Position numbers and translations under genes: made by a program. Under the pieces are notes generated by a model. That model had not been told where the DNA came from. It saw only the letters and a list, made by a program, of their open reading frames with translations, and did not search any database. Positions 35,075 to 43,429 of a stretch of 64,000 nt of DNA are shown here, piece after piece; the first letter of the stretch is position 1, and each line of letters begins with the position of its first letter. Source of the stretch: Agromyces humatus (lineage in GTDB: Bacteria; Actinomycetota; Actinomycetes; Actinomycetales; Microbacteriaceae); the NCBI RefSeq assembly GCF_021228295.1, contig NZ_JAJQPD010000006.1, forward strand, positions 124,001-188,000. The letters run 5' to 3'.

Positions 35075-37146
35075 GCCGAAGCTTCCTCTCTGATGACGCG
35101 CACGGCTCCAGCAGGAACCGTGAGCGATCCGGTCACGGCGTCGCCGGTGACGAGCTCAACGCCGCGTGCGGCGAGTTCGACGTCGTCGGCGCCGTGGTTC
35201 ACGACGAAACGGTATGCCCGGTCGTCGCCGACTCGGCGGGTGATCTCGACCGTGGCGGATGCCCCGGCCTCGGCCTCGACGCCAGCACCGGCGATCACGT
35301 GTGCGACGAGCGCGCGCAGGTCGCCGGCCTCGAGCAGCGTGCCCAGGTACCAGGCGTCGCCGGCTCCGCTGCCGGATGCCCCGACTCGGCGCGTGATCGC
35401 GGGGCGGCCCGCGGCAGGGCCGTCGGCGAAGACGTCGACGACCGCGGCATCCGTCGCGGTGATGCGCTCAGCCCAGAGCGATGCTGAGGCGCCGGACTCG
35501 AGGGAGAGCGCGGTGCCGGGGAGCACGGGCGCGAACTCCTCCACACGGATGCCGAGCAGGTCGCGCCACGCGCCGGGGTAGCCGCCAGGGCGCACCCGGT
35601 CGTGCTCATCGACGATGCCGCTGTAGAAGGTCACCAGGGCGTGGACGCCGGCCGCAACGGCCGCGTCGACCGCTGCGGCCTCATCGCCGCGCACGAGATA
35701 CAGGCCAGGCACCACGACGAGCGCGTAGCCCGTGAGATCGGCGCCCGGGCGCACGATGTCGACCGTGACGCCGAGCTCGTGGAGCGCGGCGTACAGCGCG
35801 TGCACCTGGTCGAGGTACTCGATCGCGTGGGTGGGCCGGTTCTCGGCGTCGCTCGCCCACCAGGCCTCCCAACTGAACAGCAGGGCCACATCGGCGACGA
35901 CACGCGTGCCGGCGGCCTCCTCGAGGCGGTCGACGATCGCGCCGAGTTCGAGCACCTCGCGCCAGAGCTCGGAGTCCGTACCTGCGTGCGGGAGGAGGGC
36001 CGAGTGGAACTTCTCCGAGCCCTGCAGCGACGCGCGCCACTGGAAGAAGCAGACGGCGTCGGCGCCGCGGGCAACGTGGGCGAGGGAGTTGCGCAGCATC
36101 TCGCCGGGCGCCTTTGCAAGGTTGTGCGGCTGCCAGTTGACCGAGCCCGTGGAGTGCTCCATGAGGAGCCAGGGCTCGCCGCCGGCGAGTCCGCGGGTCA
36201 GGTCGGCGGCGAATGCGAGCTCGGTGCGCGGGTCGCCGAGCCGATGGTCGAGGTAGTGGTCGTTCGCGACGACGTCCATCTCAGGCGCCCAGGTCCAGTA
36301 GTCGAGATTCTTGACGTGCGCAGTGACCATGAAGTTCGTCGTGATCGGCCGGTCACTGTGCCTGCGGATGACGGCCGCCTCTGCCCGGTAGTAGTCGAGC
36401 AGTTCGTCGGACGAGAACCGGTGGAAGTCGAGAACCTGGCCCGGGTTGCGGGTCGAGACCGTCAGGCGCGGCGCACCGATCTCGTTCCAGTCGGTGTAGC
36501 GCTGGCTCCAGAAGCTCGTGCCCCACGCCCGGTTGAGCTCCTCGATCGTGCCATGCCGGCGCTGGAGCCAGGCACGGAACGCACGCACGCTCGTGTCGCA
36601 GTAGCACAGGGCGTTGTGGCATCCGAGCTCGTTCGAGACGTGCCAGAGGGCGACCGCCTCGTGGTCGGCGTACCGCTTCGCGACGGCCTCGACGAGCGCG
36701 AGCGCGTGTTCACGGAACACCGGCGAACTCGGACACCAGGCCTGTCGTCCGCCCGGGTGCCGCGTGGTGCCGTCGTCCATGACGGGGAGGATCTCGGGGT
36801 ACCGTGTGGTCAGCCACGGCGGCGGCGACGCGGTCGCGGTGCCGAGGTTCACCCGGATGCCCGCGCCGTGCAACAGTGCGATGACCTCGTCGAGCGCGGT
36901 GAAGTCGAACGATCCATCGGGGCCCTGCAGTGCCGACCAGCCGAAGATGTTGATGGCGACGAGGTCGACACCGGCGTCGCGCATGAGGGCGACATCGTCA
37001 CGCCACACCGCGGGCTCCCACTGCTCGGGGTTGTAATCGCAGCCGAACGCGATGCCCTGATGGACGAAGCGGGGACGGGCCGCTGCTTCGGCGGGAACGG
37101 GGAGCCCGATCGGGCTCGGTGCCAGCGTCGCTGCGTGGTGGTTCAA
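35071..37146 (-). CDS. Beta-galactosidase, glycoside hydrolase family 42
   Basis: A 691-residue GH42 enzyme. The TIM barrel begins GIAFGCDYNPEQWEPAVW. The acid/base Glu is in WHVSNELGCHNALCYCD (about residue 172) and the nucleophile Glu in PWLLMEHSTGSVNWQ (about 330). Trimerisation and C-terminal beta domains follow. There is no signal peptide, so it is cytoplasmic. I take TTG 37146 (LNHHAATLAPSPIG), which has GGGAG six bases upstream; the longer frame would run through both operators. It is the first gene of the galactoside operon, under LacI-type control. Confidence 0.9.
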   Translation of the reverse strand: MNHHAATLAPSPIGLPVPAEAAARPRFVHQGIAFGCDYNPEQWEPAVWRDDVALMRDAGVDLVAINIFGWSALQGPDGSFDFTALDEVIALLHGAGIRVNLGTATASPPPWLTTRYPEILPVMDDGTTRHPGGRQAWCPSSPVFREHALALVEAVAKRYADHEAVALWHVSNELGCHNALCYCDTSVRAFRAWLQRRHGTIEELNRAWGTSFWSQRYTDWNEIGAPRLTVSTRNPGQVLDFHRFSSDELLDYYRAEAAVIRRHSDRPITTNFMVTAHVKNLDYWTWAPEMDVVANDHYLDHRLGDPRTELAFAADLTRGLAGGEPWLLMEHSTGSVNWQPHNLAKAPGEMLRNSLAHVARGADAVCFFQWRASLQGSEKFHSALLPHAGTDSELWREVLELGAIVDRLEEAAGTRVVADVALLFSWEAWWASDAENRPTHAIEYLDQVHALYAALHELGVTVDIVRPGADLTGYALVVVPGLYLVRGDEAAAVDAAVAAGVHALVTFYSGIVDEHDRVRPGGYPGAWRDLLGIRVEEFAPVLPGTALSLESGASASLWAERITATDAAVVDVFADGPAAGRPAITRRVGASGSGAGDAWYLGTLLEAGDLRALVAHVIAGAGVEAEAGASATVEITRRVGDDRAYRFVVNHGADDVELAARGVELVTGDAVTGSLTVPAGAVRVIREEASA

Positions 37147-37174
37147 GGTGCTCCCGGGTCGCTGTGTGAGATCT

Positions 37175-37190
37175 CTGTGAACGTGCACAG
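37175..37190. promoter_or_regulatory. LacI-type operator O2, CTGTGAACGTGCACAG
   Basis: A 16-base near-palindrome with arms CTGTG/CACAG around a central CG. It is identical at 15 of 16 positions to the second copy, 46 bases away centre to centre. It lies between the GH42 promoter and the TTG start. Confidence 0.85.
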
Positions 37191-37220
37191 TTTTCAGGAG
37201 ACGAACTCGTCTTCGAGAGT

Positions 37221-37263
37221 CTGTGAACGTACACAGAATGCCAGCGCGTCGACCCGATGTCAA
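37221..37263 (-). promoter_or_regulatory. GH42-operon promoter with overlapping operator O1
   Basis: On the minus strand TTGACA (37263-37258) is 17 bases from CATTCT (37240-37235). This is a good sigma-70-type promoter reading into GH42. The operator CTGTGAACGTACACAG (37221-37236) covers the end of the -10 and the start site, an ideal position for repression by the divergent LacI protein. Confidence 0.75.
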
Positions 37264-37289
37264 GCATCGATCACAAGTACAGTGAGTGC

Positions 37290-38309
37290 GTGAGCATCCC
37301 GACCCCACGACCGAAGCGCGCGACAGTTCATGACGTCGCCGTCGAAGCGGGCGTGTCGCGGGGTACCGTCAGCCGCTACGTGAACGGCGAGCGCTACGTG
37401 TCGGCCGCGGCGCGCGAGTCCATCGAGGCGGCTATCGTCAAGGTCGGCTACGTGCCGAACACGGCAGCCCGCAACCTCGTGATGCAGCGCAGCCAAGCCG
37501 TCGGCTTCATCGTGCACGAGCCCCACGCGCTGTTCGTCGAGGACCCGAACATCGGTGAGATCCTGCTCGGCGCGAACACCGCGCTCTCCGAGGCCGACCA
37601 CCAGATGGTGGTACTCATCGTCGACTCCGAGCGCGACACCGACAGGGTCGCCCGCTACCTCTCGGGCGGCTTCGTCGACGGGGTCATCATCGTCTCGGCT
37701 CGGGCCAACGATCCGATCAGCCGCGTTGTAGAACGCCTCGCGGTGCCCGCCGCCTACGTCGGACACCCGCCGGGGGCTTCGACGGCATCGTTCGTCATCA
37801 TCGACAACAGCGGTGCCGCCCGCGCGATCACCGAACGACTCATCGGCACCGGCCGGCAGCGCATCGGCATGATCGCCGCCGCGCTCGACCGCGACTCCGG
37901 CGCCGACCGGCTCGCAGGATTCACCGCGGCTCTCGGCGACCGCTTCGACGAGCGACTCGTCGAGGCTGTTCCGCTCTACTCCTACTCGGCCGGCCGCGAC
38001 GGGATGCAGGCACTGCTCGAGCGCGCACCTGACATCGACGGCGTGTTCGCGGCATCCGACGCCGTGGCAGCCGGGGCGCTCGAGGCGCTGCGGGCCGCGG
38101 GCCGACGCGTGCCCGACGACGTGGGCGTCGTCGGCTTCGACGACAGTGCGTGGGCGAAGCGCACGCTGCCTGCGCTCTCGACCGTGCGGCAGCCGGCCGC
38201 CGGCCTCGGCCGCCAGGCGGCGCTCCTCGTGCTCGACCAGATCCGCGGTGTGTCAGCGCCCAACGAGATGCTCCTCGACTCCGCGATCGTGTGGCGCGAC
38301 TCCGCCTGA
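37290..38309 (+). CDS. LacI-family transcriptional repressor of the galactoside operon
   Basis: A 339-residue LacI regulator. The helix-turn-helix is RATVHDVAVEAGVSRGTVSR, then the hinge VGYVPNTAARNLVMQRSQAV and a periplasmic-binding-like effector domain ending SAIVWRDSA. I take GTG 37290; ATG 37257 is in frame and would add 11 residues (MSSIDHKYSEC) that overlap the GH42 -35 hexamer. It is divergent from the GH42 operon, with two matching operators in between, so it almost certainly represses it in the absence of a galactoside inducer. Confidence 0.9.
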   Translation: MSIPTPRPKRATVHDVAVEAGVSRGTVSRYVNGERYVSAAARESIEAAIVKVGYVPNTAARNLVMQRSQAVGFIVHEPHALFVEDPNIGEILLGANTALSEADHQMVVLIVDSERDTDRVARYLSGGFVDGVIIVSARANDPISRVVERLAVPAAYVGHPPGASTASFVIIDNSGAARAITERLIGTGRQRIGMIAAALDRDSGADRLAGFTAALGDRFDERLVEAVPLYSYSAGRDGMQALLERAPDIDGVFAASDAVAAGALEALRAAGRRVPDDVGVVGFDDSAWAKRTLPALSTVRQPAAGLGRQAALLVLDQIRGVSAPNEMLLDSAIVWRDSA

Positions 38310-38318
38310 CGGCCCGCA

Positions 38319-39188
38319 TCAGCGCGCAGACGCACCCAGACGACGACGATACGCGGCCGGCGGTTCGCCGCACCGCTGGCGGAAGCGCGCGTAGAACTGG
38401 CTCTGCGAGCGGAACCCCGCCGCGATTCCCACGTCGGACACCGGCAGGTCGCTCGTGAGCAGCAGGTGCTGGGCGTGCGCGACGCGGCACTGGGCCAGGT
38501 ACTCCCCCATCGTGATGCCGAGCGCGGCGCGGAACACCGTCATCGCATACTGCGGGTGCAGGTGCACCTGCCGCGCGACGTCGTCGACGCGCACGTCCTC
38601 GTGCGCGTGCTCCGAGATCCAAGCGGCCATCTTCGCGGCATCGGGTCGAATGACGGAGGCCGCCGCCGCAGACGACCCGGGCTCGGCCGACGCGGCTCTG
38701 GCCGCACGCCGCGTGAACGCCTCGATCTCGAGGGTCGCGGTGCGCCGCTCGTCGTCGTCGCCCGCGAGCTCGGAGTGCCACCCGGGGACGCGTTCGTCGA
38801 GTGCGAGCGGGCGGCCGTCCCCGTTCGCGCCGCCCGCATCTGCATCGCGCGCGCCACCAACGTCGAGGAGCACGAACTCGCCCGCGAGCATGCTTTCGAC
38901 GAACCGACGCTGCGTCCGCCAGCCGAGGAATCGCTCCAGCGGAACGGTGAGCCAGGTGACCGCGTGGCCGGTCGTGTCGCTCACGAGCTGGTGCGGGCGC
39001 GCTGCCCAGAACACCGCGAGGCGGCCGGCGGGGATCGCCAAGGGGCGTCCGTCGACCAGGTAGTCGAGGTCGACGTCGGCGAGGTTGAACTCGAGGTCGT
39101 CGTGCCGGTGCGCAATCGTCATGCGGCCCGCGGCGCCCTGCCAGCACGCGATACCGAACGAGTGGCGCCCGTGCGCGGCATCCGTCAT
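38319..39188 (-). CDS. AraC-family transcriptional regulator
   Basis: A 289-residue regulator. The N-terminal cupin-like sensing half starts FGIACWQGAAGRMTIAHRHD. The C-terminal DNA-binding half has DVRVDDVARQVHLHPQYAMT and VSDVGIAAGFRSQSQFYARF. The spacing of two helix-turn-helix units is normal. ATG 39188 (MTDAAHGRHSFG) is preferred; ATG 39248 is in frame upstream. It is convergent with LacI and divergent from the phytanoyl-CoA dioxygenase gene, which is the likely target. Confidence 0.87.
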   Translation of the reverse strand: MTDAAHGRHSFGIACWQGAAGRMTIAHRHDDLEFNLADVDLDYLVDGRPLAIPAGRLAVFWAARPHQLVSDTTGHAVTWLTVPLERFLGWRTQRRFVESMLAGEFVLLDVGGARDADAGGANGDGRPLALDERVPGWHSELAGDDDERRTATLEIEAFTRRAARAASAEPGSSAAAASVIRPDAAKMAAWISEHAHEDVRVDDVARQVHLHPQYAMTVFRAALGITMGEYLAQCRVAHAQHLLLTSDLPVSDVGIAAGFRSQSQFYARFRQRCGEPPAAYRRRLGASAR

Positions 39189-39325
39189 CGTCTTGGTCTT
39201 TCGCTCCGCACGCCCGGCGCCGTCCTCATCATCCCGGAATTCTTGCATGCCAGACCGGAAGTGGAGCGGAATCCTCCGGCCTAGCGTAGAGGCATCCGCT
39301 CGCAATCCTCGAAGGAGCCCCCCGC

Positions 39326-40291
39326 ATGACCCGCTCCGAGCCGGCCGCAGCCACGGCCGTCGCCGCCCCCGTCCCGCCGCGCGACTACCACCTCACACCC
39401 GAGCAGGTCGTACAGTTCGACCAGCAGGGCTACCTCGTGCTCCGCGGGCGCATCCCCGCCCCGCTGCTCACCCGTCTGCAGCACGCCGCCGACGTGTGGA
39501 TCGCCGAGGGCCGGGCGATCGACGAGGGTGATCCGGCGGCATCCGATTACCAGTGGGCCGCCCGAGGTGGGGAGCGGCGCATGTTCCGCGTCGACTATCT
39601 GCACGGCAAGGGTCAGCCCGCCTCTCTCGAGCTGCTCGGGAGCCCGGCCGTGCTCGGCATCGCCGAGAGCCTCGCCGGGCCCAACGCGGTGCCCACCTAC
39701 GAGTCGCTCGTGTTCAAGGACGAGGGCGACGGCGCCGCGATCGACTGGCACCAGGACGCCGTGCACCCGCGCACGCACCGCATTTTCAACATCGACGTGT
39801 ACCTCGATGCATCGCGGGCCGGCGAGGGCGCGCTGCGCGTGGCGCCCGGCTCGCACTTCGAACCCGTCGACGTGTGCCAGTTGCAGGAGGAGTACGGGTG
39901 GGATGCGCCGGGCGTCATCCAGGTCGAGCTCGAGCCGGGCGATGTGCTCGTGCACGACGTCATGGTGGTGCACGGCTCCGAGGCCGTGACGGGCAATCGC
40001 CTGCGCCGCACGATCTACTACGAATTCCGAGCCGCGGAGCAGATCGCCGCCGAGGGTCCGTGGGATGCAGAGTGGGTCGACCGCCGCCTGCGGCTCATAC
40101 CGCTCGGCCTGCGCGAGCACGTGCGCACCGACGGCGACGCCGAGCAGTTCACGTGGAACATCGCGCCGTCGCTCGCCCCCACGCTCGGCGACGACGACGC
40201 GGCCGAGTTGCGCATCGCGCACCTCGTGCACTCCCCCGGCTCATACTGCAGTGCCGGCAGCGTGCCGTCCGGAGCGGACGACGGCGCGTAG
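39326..40291 (+). CDS. Phytanoyl-CoA dioxygenase-family (PhyH) oxygenase
   Basis: A 321-residue Fe(II)/2-oxoglutarate dioxygenase. The iron triad is visible as WHQDAVHPRTH (His-X-Asp, about residue 145) and VMVVHGSEAVTG (His, about 212). The 2-oxoglutarate arginine is in RLRRTIYYEFRA. ATG 39326 follows GAAGGAG. The substrate is unknown; actinobacterial relatives hydroxylate small molecules or act in sugar-acid or ectoine-like metabolism. The divergent AraC gene suggests substrate-induced expression. Confidence 0.88.
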   Translation: MTRSEPAAATAVAAPVPPRDYHLTPEQVVQFDQQGYLVLRGRIPAPLLTRLQHAADVWIAEGRAIDEGDPAASDYQWAARGGERRMFRVDYLHGKGQPASLELLGSPAVLGIAESLAGPNAVPTYESLVFKDEGDGAAIDWHQDAVHPRTHRIFNIDVYLDASRAGEGALRVAPGSHFEPVDVCQLQEEYGWDAPGVIQVELEPGDVLVHDVMVVHGSEAVTGNRLRRTIYYEFRAAEQIAAEGPWDAEWVDRRLRLIPLGLREHVRTDGDAEQFTWNIAPSLAPTLGDDDAAELRIAHLVHSPGSYCSAGSVPSGADDGA

Positions 40292-40385
40292 CGAGGCGAG
40301 TTCACCGGGCCGACCTCGCCGCATCCGCGGCCGCGAGCGGCCCGGGCGCGGCCGTCGGCGTACCCGCTGGTCTGGTCGAGAACCG

Positions 40386-42527
40386 TCAGCGGATGTCGAC
40401 TGGGAACTCGGCGATGATCGTCGTGCCCTGCCCGGGCGGGCTCGTGATGGCCATCGTGCCTCCGAGCGCCTCGACACGGTCGATCAAGCCGAGCAGCCCG
40501 GAACCCTGCGACGGATCGGCGCCGCCATCGCCATCGTCGCGCACGAGCAGACGCAGTCGCCTCTCGGAGTGCTTCACTTCGACGACGGCCGCGGCGCCAC
40601 GAGCGTGCTTGGCTGCGTTCGTGAGCGCTTCGGAGACCAGGTAGTACGCGGCGATCTCCACGGACGGGGTCAACGTCGGGATCTCGCGCATCCGCAGCGT
40701 CGCGGCGATCGGACTGCGCCGCACGAGGCCGCGCAACGCGCGCTCAAGGCCGCCTTCGGAGAGGATCGCCGGGTGAACGCCACGCGAGAGCTCGCGGAGG
40801 CTCTCGAGCGACTCGCCGAGTTGATGACGAACCTGCTCGATGGCCGACCTCGCTGGTTCGTCGGGTGGCAGGAGAGCGTGGATCCGGGCCAGCTCGATCT
40901 GCTGGGCGACGAGCCGCTGCTGGATCCCGTCATGGAGGTCCCGTTCCAGGCGGCGGCGAGTCTCGTCGACAGTCCGCACGATGCGGGCACGGGACTCGAC
41001 CAACGCTGTGCGCGACTCGAGATTGCCGATCGCCGTCGCCACCAGCTCCGCGAACTGCCCCATTCGCCTCTCGGTCTTGTTCGGCAGGGGATCTGCCTGC
41101 AGTGTGACGACGACGATCACGCCCCAGAGTTGGTTGTCGACCCGGATCGGCACGGCCACAGAACCGGTTATCCCCGCTGCACGGGTCATCTCTGCAAGCT
41201 GGCCGGTGGCGCCCTCCCAGATGTCTTGACGGGCAGGTCGGCCGGTGCGTCGGGCGATCGCGGCCGGATTGTCTCCCTGCAGTGGGATGCGTGCGCCGAC
41301 GTAGCCGGCCATGGCCGGTTCACCAGACCCTGATACGACGGTCGCACTCTCGTCCGGTTCGAATCGCAGCATCGCTGCTCCGTCGACCGAGCTGAGCGCG
41401 ACGGCCTCATCGAGGATGGTCGTCAGGATCGCCGGCCGGTCGCCGCGGGCCACGGTCGTTGCGACCCGCCGGAGGGCGGCCTGCTCCTCGAGCAGGGATT
41501 GCAGTTCTGCTCGGGCCTCCAGATTGGACATGGCCAGTGACACCAGTTCGGCGAACTTCGCTATGCGTGCTTCGGTGTCGTGAGGCAGCGGTTGCGGATC
41601 TTCCGAGCCCACGATCAGTGCGCCCCACAGTCGGCCGTCGACGCGAATCGGCGCGCCGGCTGCCGAGCGCAGTCCCTCCGACCGCATGATCGCGCCGAGC
41701 GCCCCTACTACGGGCCCGAAGTCGTCCACACGGGACGGCAGCCCGGTGGCGAGTATCAGGCCGGCGACGCTGGTGCCGGTGGTCGGCACGGTCGTACCGG
41801 TCGGAGTTCCGGCAAGTAGCGGCCCCCAGCTGGCGACGAAGGTCCCGGTTCCGTCATCGTTGTAGCGGATCAGTTTCGCGCCGCGAACCTTGAACAACCG
41901 GCCGAGCTCTTCCGCCACGACGGCGAACACGTCGAACGGTGGGACTGCGCGAGCCACCGCCTCCGCGACGCGACGCAATGCCGCCTGTTCGTCCAGCAAC
42001 TGCTGAAGCTGCGCTCGCGTACGGGCGTTGGCCACCGAGGCCGCGATCAGCCGGGCGAAGGCCTCGAGCCGGAGTTCTGCATCGCCCGGCAGATTCTCGC
42101 GCGTGGAGTGGACGAAGAGCGCCCCCCACACGTGACTTCCCAGCAGGACTGGCACGCCCACAGATGCGCGGACGCCGAAGCGATGTCTCAGCGCGACGCC
42201 GACCGCATCGTCGATCTTCGCCCATTCCTCTTCGCGCACCGAGGCGCCCTCGTCGATGAGCCGACGGGTGACCTGGTCTTCGGAGAGGGACCATCCGTCG
42301 AGCATCACGGTGGGGTCCCCCGTCGCGGCCCAGGCAGCCCGCACTTCGACGAGGTCGCCGGGCGAGAATTGCAGGATCGCGACGTAGTCGGCGCTCAGGA
42401 GTTGCGCGGCGAATCGGGCGACGGTATCGAGCAGATCGCGCGGGGATGCTCCGCCGGCAATGAGTGCTGCGGCGGCTTGGAGGGCGGCCCGCTCGGTATC
42501 GGATGGGCCGGCGTCCGACATGTTCAT
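40386..42527 (-). CDS. Three-GAF-domain sensor histidine kinase (HisKA_3/NarL type)
   Basis: A 713-residue soluble kinase without membrane helices. Three GAF domains occupy roughly residues 20-170, 185-345 and 360-510; each is joined by a repeated linker of the type LLDEQAALRRVAEAVAR. The dimerisation domain carries the phospho-acceptor His in RRRLERDLHDGIQQRL (about 527). The ATPase domain has EALTNAAKHARGAA (N-box) and DDGDGGADPSQGSGLLGL (G-box). It should report an internal signal to a NarL-type response regulator, yet no intact one is adjacent, only a possible remnant across the start region. ATG 42527 has GAGG upstream. Confidence 0.9.
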   Translation of the reverse strand: MNMSDAGPSDTERAALQAAAALIAGGASPRDLLDTVARFAAQLLSADYVAILQFSPGDLVEVRAAWAATGDPTVMLDGWSLSEDQVTRRLIDEGASVREEEWAKIDDAVGVALRHRFGVRASVGVPVLLGSHVWGALFVHSTRENLPGDAELRLEAFARLIAASVANARTRAQLQQLLDEQAALRRVAEAVARAVPPFDVFAVVAEELGRLFKVRGAKLIRYNDDGTGTFVASWGPLLAGTPTGTTVPTTGTSVAGLILATGLPSRVDDFGPVVGALGAIMRSEGLRSAAGAPIRVDGRLWGALIVGSEDPQPLPHDTEARIAKFAELVSLAMSNLEARAELQSLLEEQAALRRVATTVARGDRPAILTTILDEAVALSSVDGAAMLRFEPDESATVVSGSGEPAMAGYVGARIPLQGDNPAAIARRTGRPARQDIWEGATGQLAEMTRAAGITGSVAVPIRVDNQLWGVIVVVTLQADPLPNKTERRMGQFAELVATAIGNLESRTALVESRARIVRTVDETRRRLERDLHDGIQQRLVAQQIELARIHALLPPDEPARSAIEQVRHQLGESLESLRELSRGVHPAILSEGGLERALRGLVRRSPIAATLRMREIPTLTPSVEIAAYYLVSEALTNAAKHARGAAAVVEVKHSERRLRLLVRDDGDGGADPSQGSGLLGLIDRVEALGGTMAITSPPGQGTTIIAEFPVDIR

Positions 42528-42599
42528 GGCAGGACCTCATCTGTATTCGAAGCCGTTCCTCGCCGGGATGCTGCCTACAGTGTCAGGATTGGCAGGGAG

Positions 42600-42700
42600 A
42601 ATCCGGAGAGGGGTCGTGGTCGACATCCGGATGCCACCGCGCGAAGCCCCTCGCGGAGCTCACGAGTCGGGAACGCGAAGTCCTCGCCGTCGAAAAGTCG
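42600..42700 (+). pseudogene. Possible remnant of a NarL/LuxR response regulator
   Basis: Two fragments in different frames look like parts of one response regulator. GVVVDIRMPP (to 42639) matches the receiver's phospho-acceptor strand. PLAELTSREREVLAVE (42647-42694) matches the start of the LuxR/GerE DNA-binding domain. About 90-100 codons between them are missing and the frame shifts. No intact start or stop is preserved. Its position, head to head with the NarL-type sensor kinase, makes it a candidate for the lost partner gene. The fragments are short, so chance similarity is not excluded. Confidence 0.5.
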
Positions 42701-42707
42701 CCAGCCG

Positions 42708-43340
42708 CTATGCGGCGGGCCCGCCAAGCCCGCCGATGGGGAACGCGCTCAAGGCGCGGTCGGCGACGCGCATCAAGTCCGCTGTGCTGGCGCCGGCCGC
42801 GGCTTGCACCGCGAGACCTGCGCTCACGGTCGAGAGGAACCTCGCCAGATCTCGCGGATCTTCTGCGTCCGCCAGGTCCCCCTCGTGGATGGCGCGCGAC
42901 AGCCGCGCGGCCAATGCCGACTCACCCTCGGCGCGCTTGTCCCGAAGGAGCTTGACCACCCCTTGGTCTGCGGTGCGCCCCGCGAGGCCCGCCTGAATCG
43001 AGAGGCAGCCTCTCGGCCGATCCGGTGCCGTGATGGCGAACACGTTCTCGTGCAAGTAGTGGCGGGCGACCGCTGCAGCCGTCGGCTGCGCGATGGCCTC
43101 CCCGACGTAGGCCATGTCAACGCGGGCGTAGCGATCCAAGGCGTGCTCGAAGATCTGCTCCTTGTGGCCGAACGCGGCGTACAGGCTCGGCCGGTTCACG
43201 CCGGTCGCCGCAGTCAGATCGTCCAACGTCGTGCCGTCGTAGCCATGGCGCCAGAACACCTCGATCACGCGGTCGAGCGCCTCGTCGACGTCGAACTCGC
43301 GCGGCCTCCCGCGCTTCCCGTGCAGTCCCGTCGTGGTCAT
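42708..43340 (-). CDS. TetR-family transcriptional regulator
   Basis: A 210-residue regulator. The N-terminal helix-turn-helix is TTLDDLTAATGVNRPSLYAA after RGRPREFDVDEALDRVIEVF, and the C-terminal helical ligand domain contains APDRPRGCLSIQAGLAG as in the AcrR/YxaF-like group that controls SDR genes. ATG 43340 (MTTTGLHGKRGRP) is used; a longer frame adds 14 residues. It is divergent from the SDR gene with a candidate operator between. Confidence 0.88.
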   Translation of the reverse strand: MTTTGLHGKRGRPREFDVDEALDRVIEVFWRHGYDGTTLDDLTAATGVNRPSLYAAFGHKEQIFEHALDRYARVDMAYVGEAIAQPTAAAVARHYLHENVFAITAPDRPRGCLSIQAGLAGRTADQGVVKLLRDKRAEGESALAARLSRAIHEGDLADAEDPRDLARFLSTVSAGLAVQAAAGASTADLMRVADRALSAFPIGGLGGPAA

Positions 43341-43394
43341 ACCCCATTCAACAACATCCCTCTTCCGGGAATTTCTCGACACCGTCGCTGTTTA

Positions 43395-43410
43395 TGTACT
43401 GTGCAGAACA
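43395..43410. promoter_or_regulatory. Candidate TetR operator
   Basis: TGTACTGTGCAGAACA is symmetric at 12 of 16 positions and lies 20 bases before the SDR start. It is the best palindrome in the 89-base divergent region. The assignment to the TetR protein is by position. Confidence 0.45.
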
Positions 43411-43429
43411 CAATTAGGGAGATCGAGAA

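Noticed and set aside
37257-37289. ATG 37257 as the LacI start
   Set aside because: It places coding sequence over the -35 of the divergent GH42 promoter, and the extra residues are not family-like. It is still possible, so it is mentioned in the entry.
42460-42996. 178-codon plus-strand frame across the kinase/TetR junction as a real gene
   Set aside because: It runs antisense through the kinase start and most of the TetR gene. Only the short receiver-like piece in the gap is of interest.
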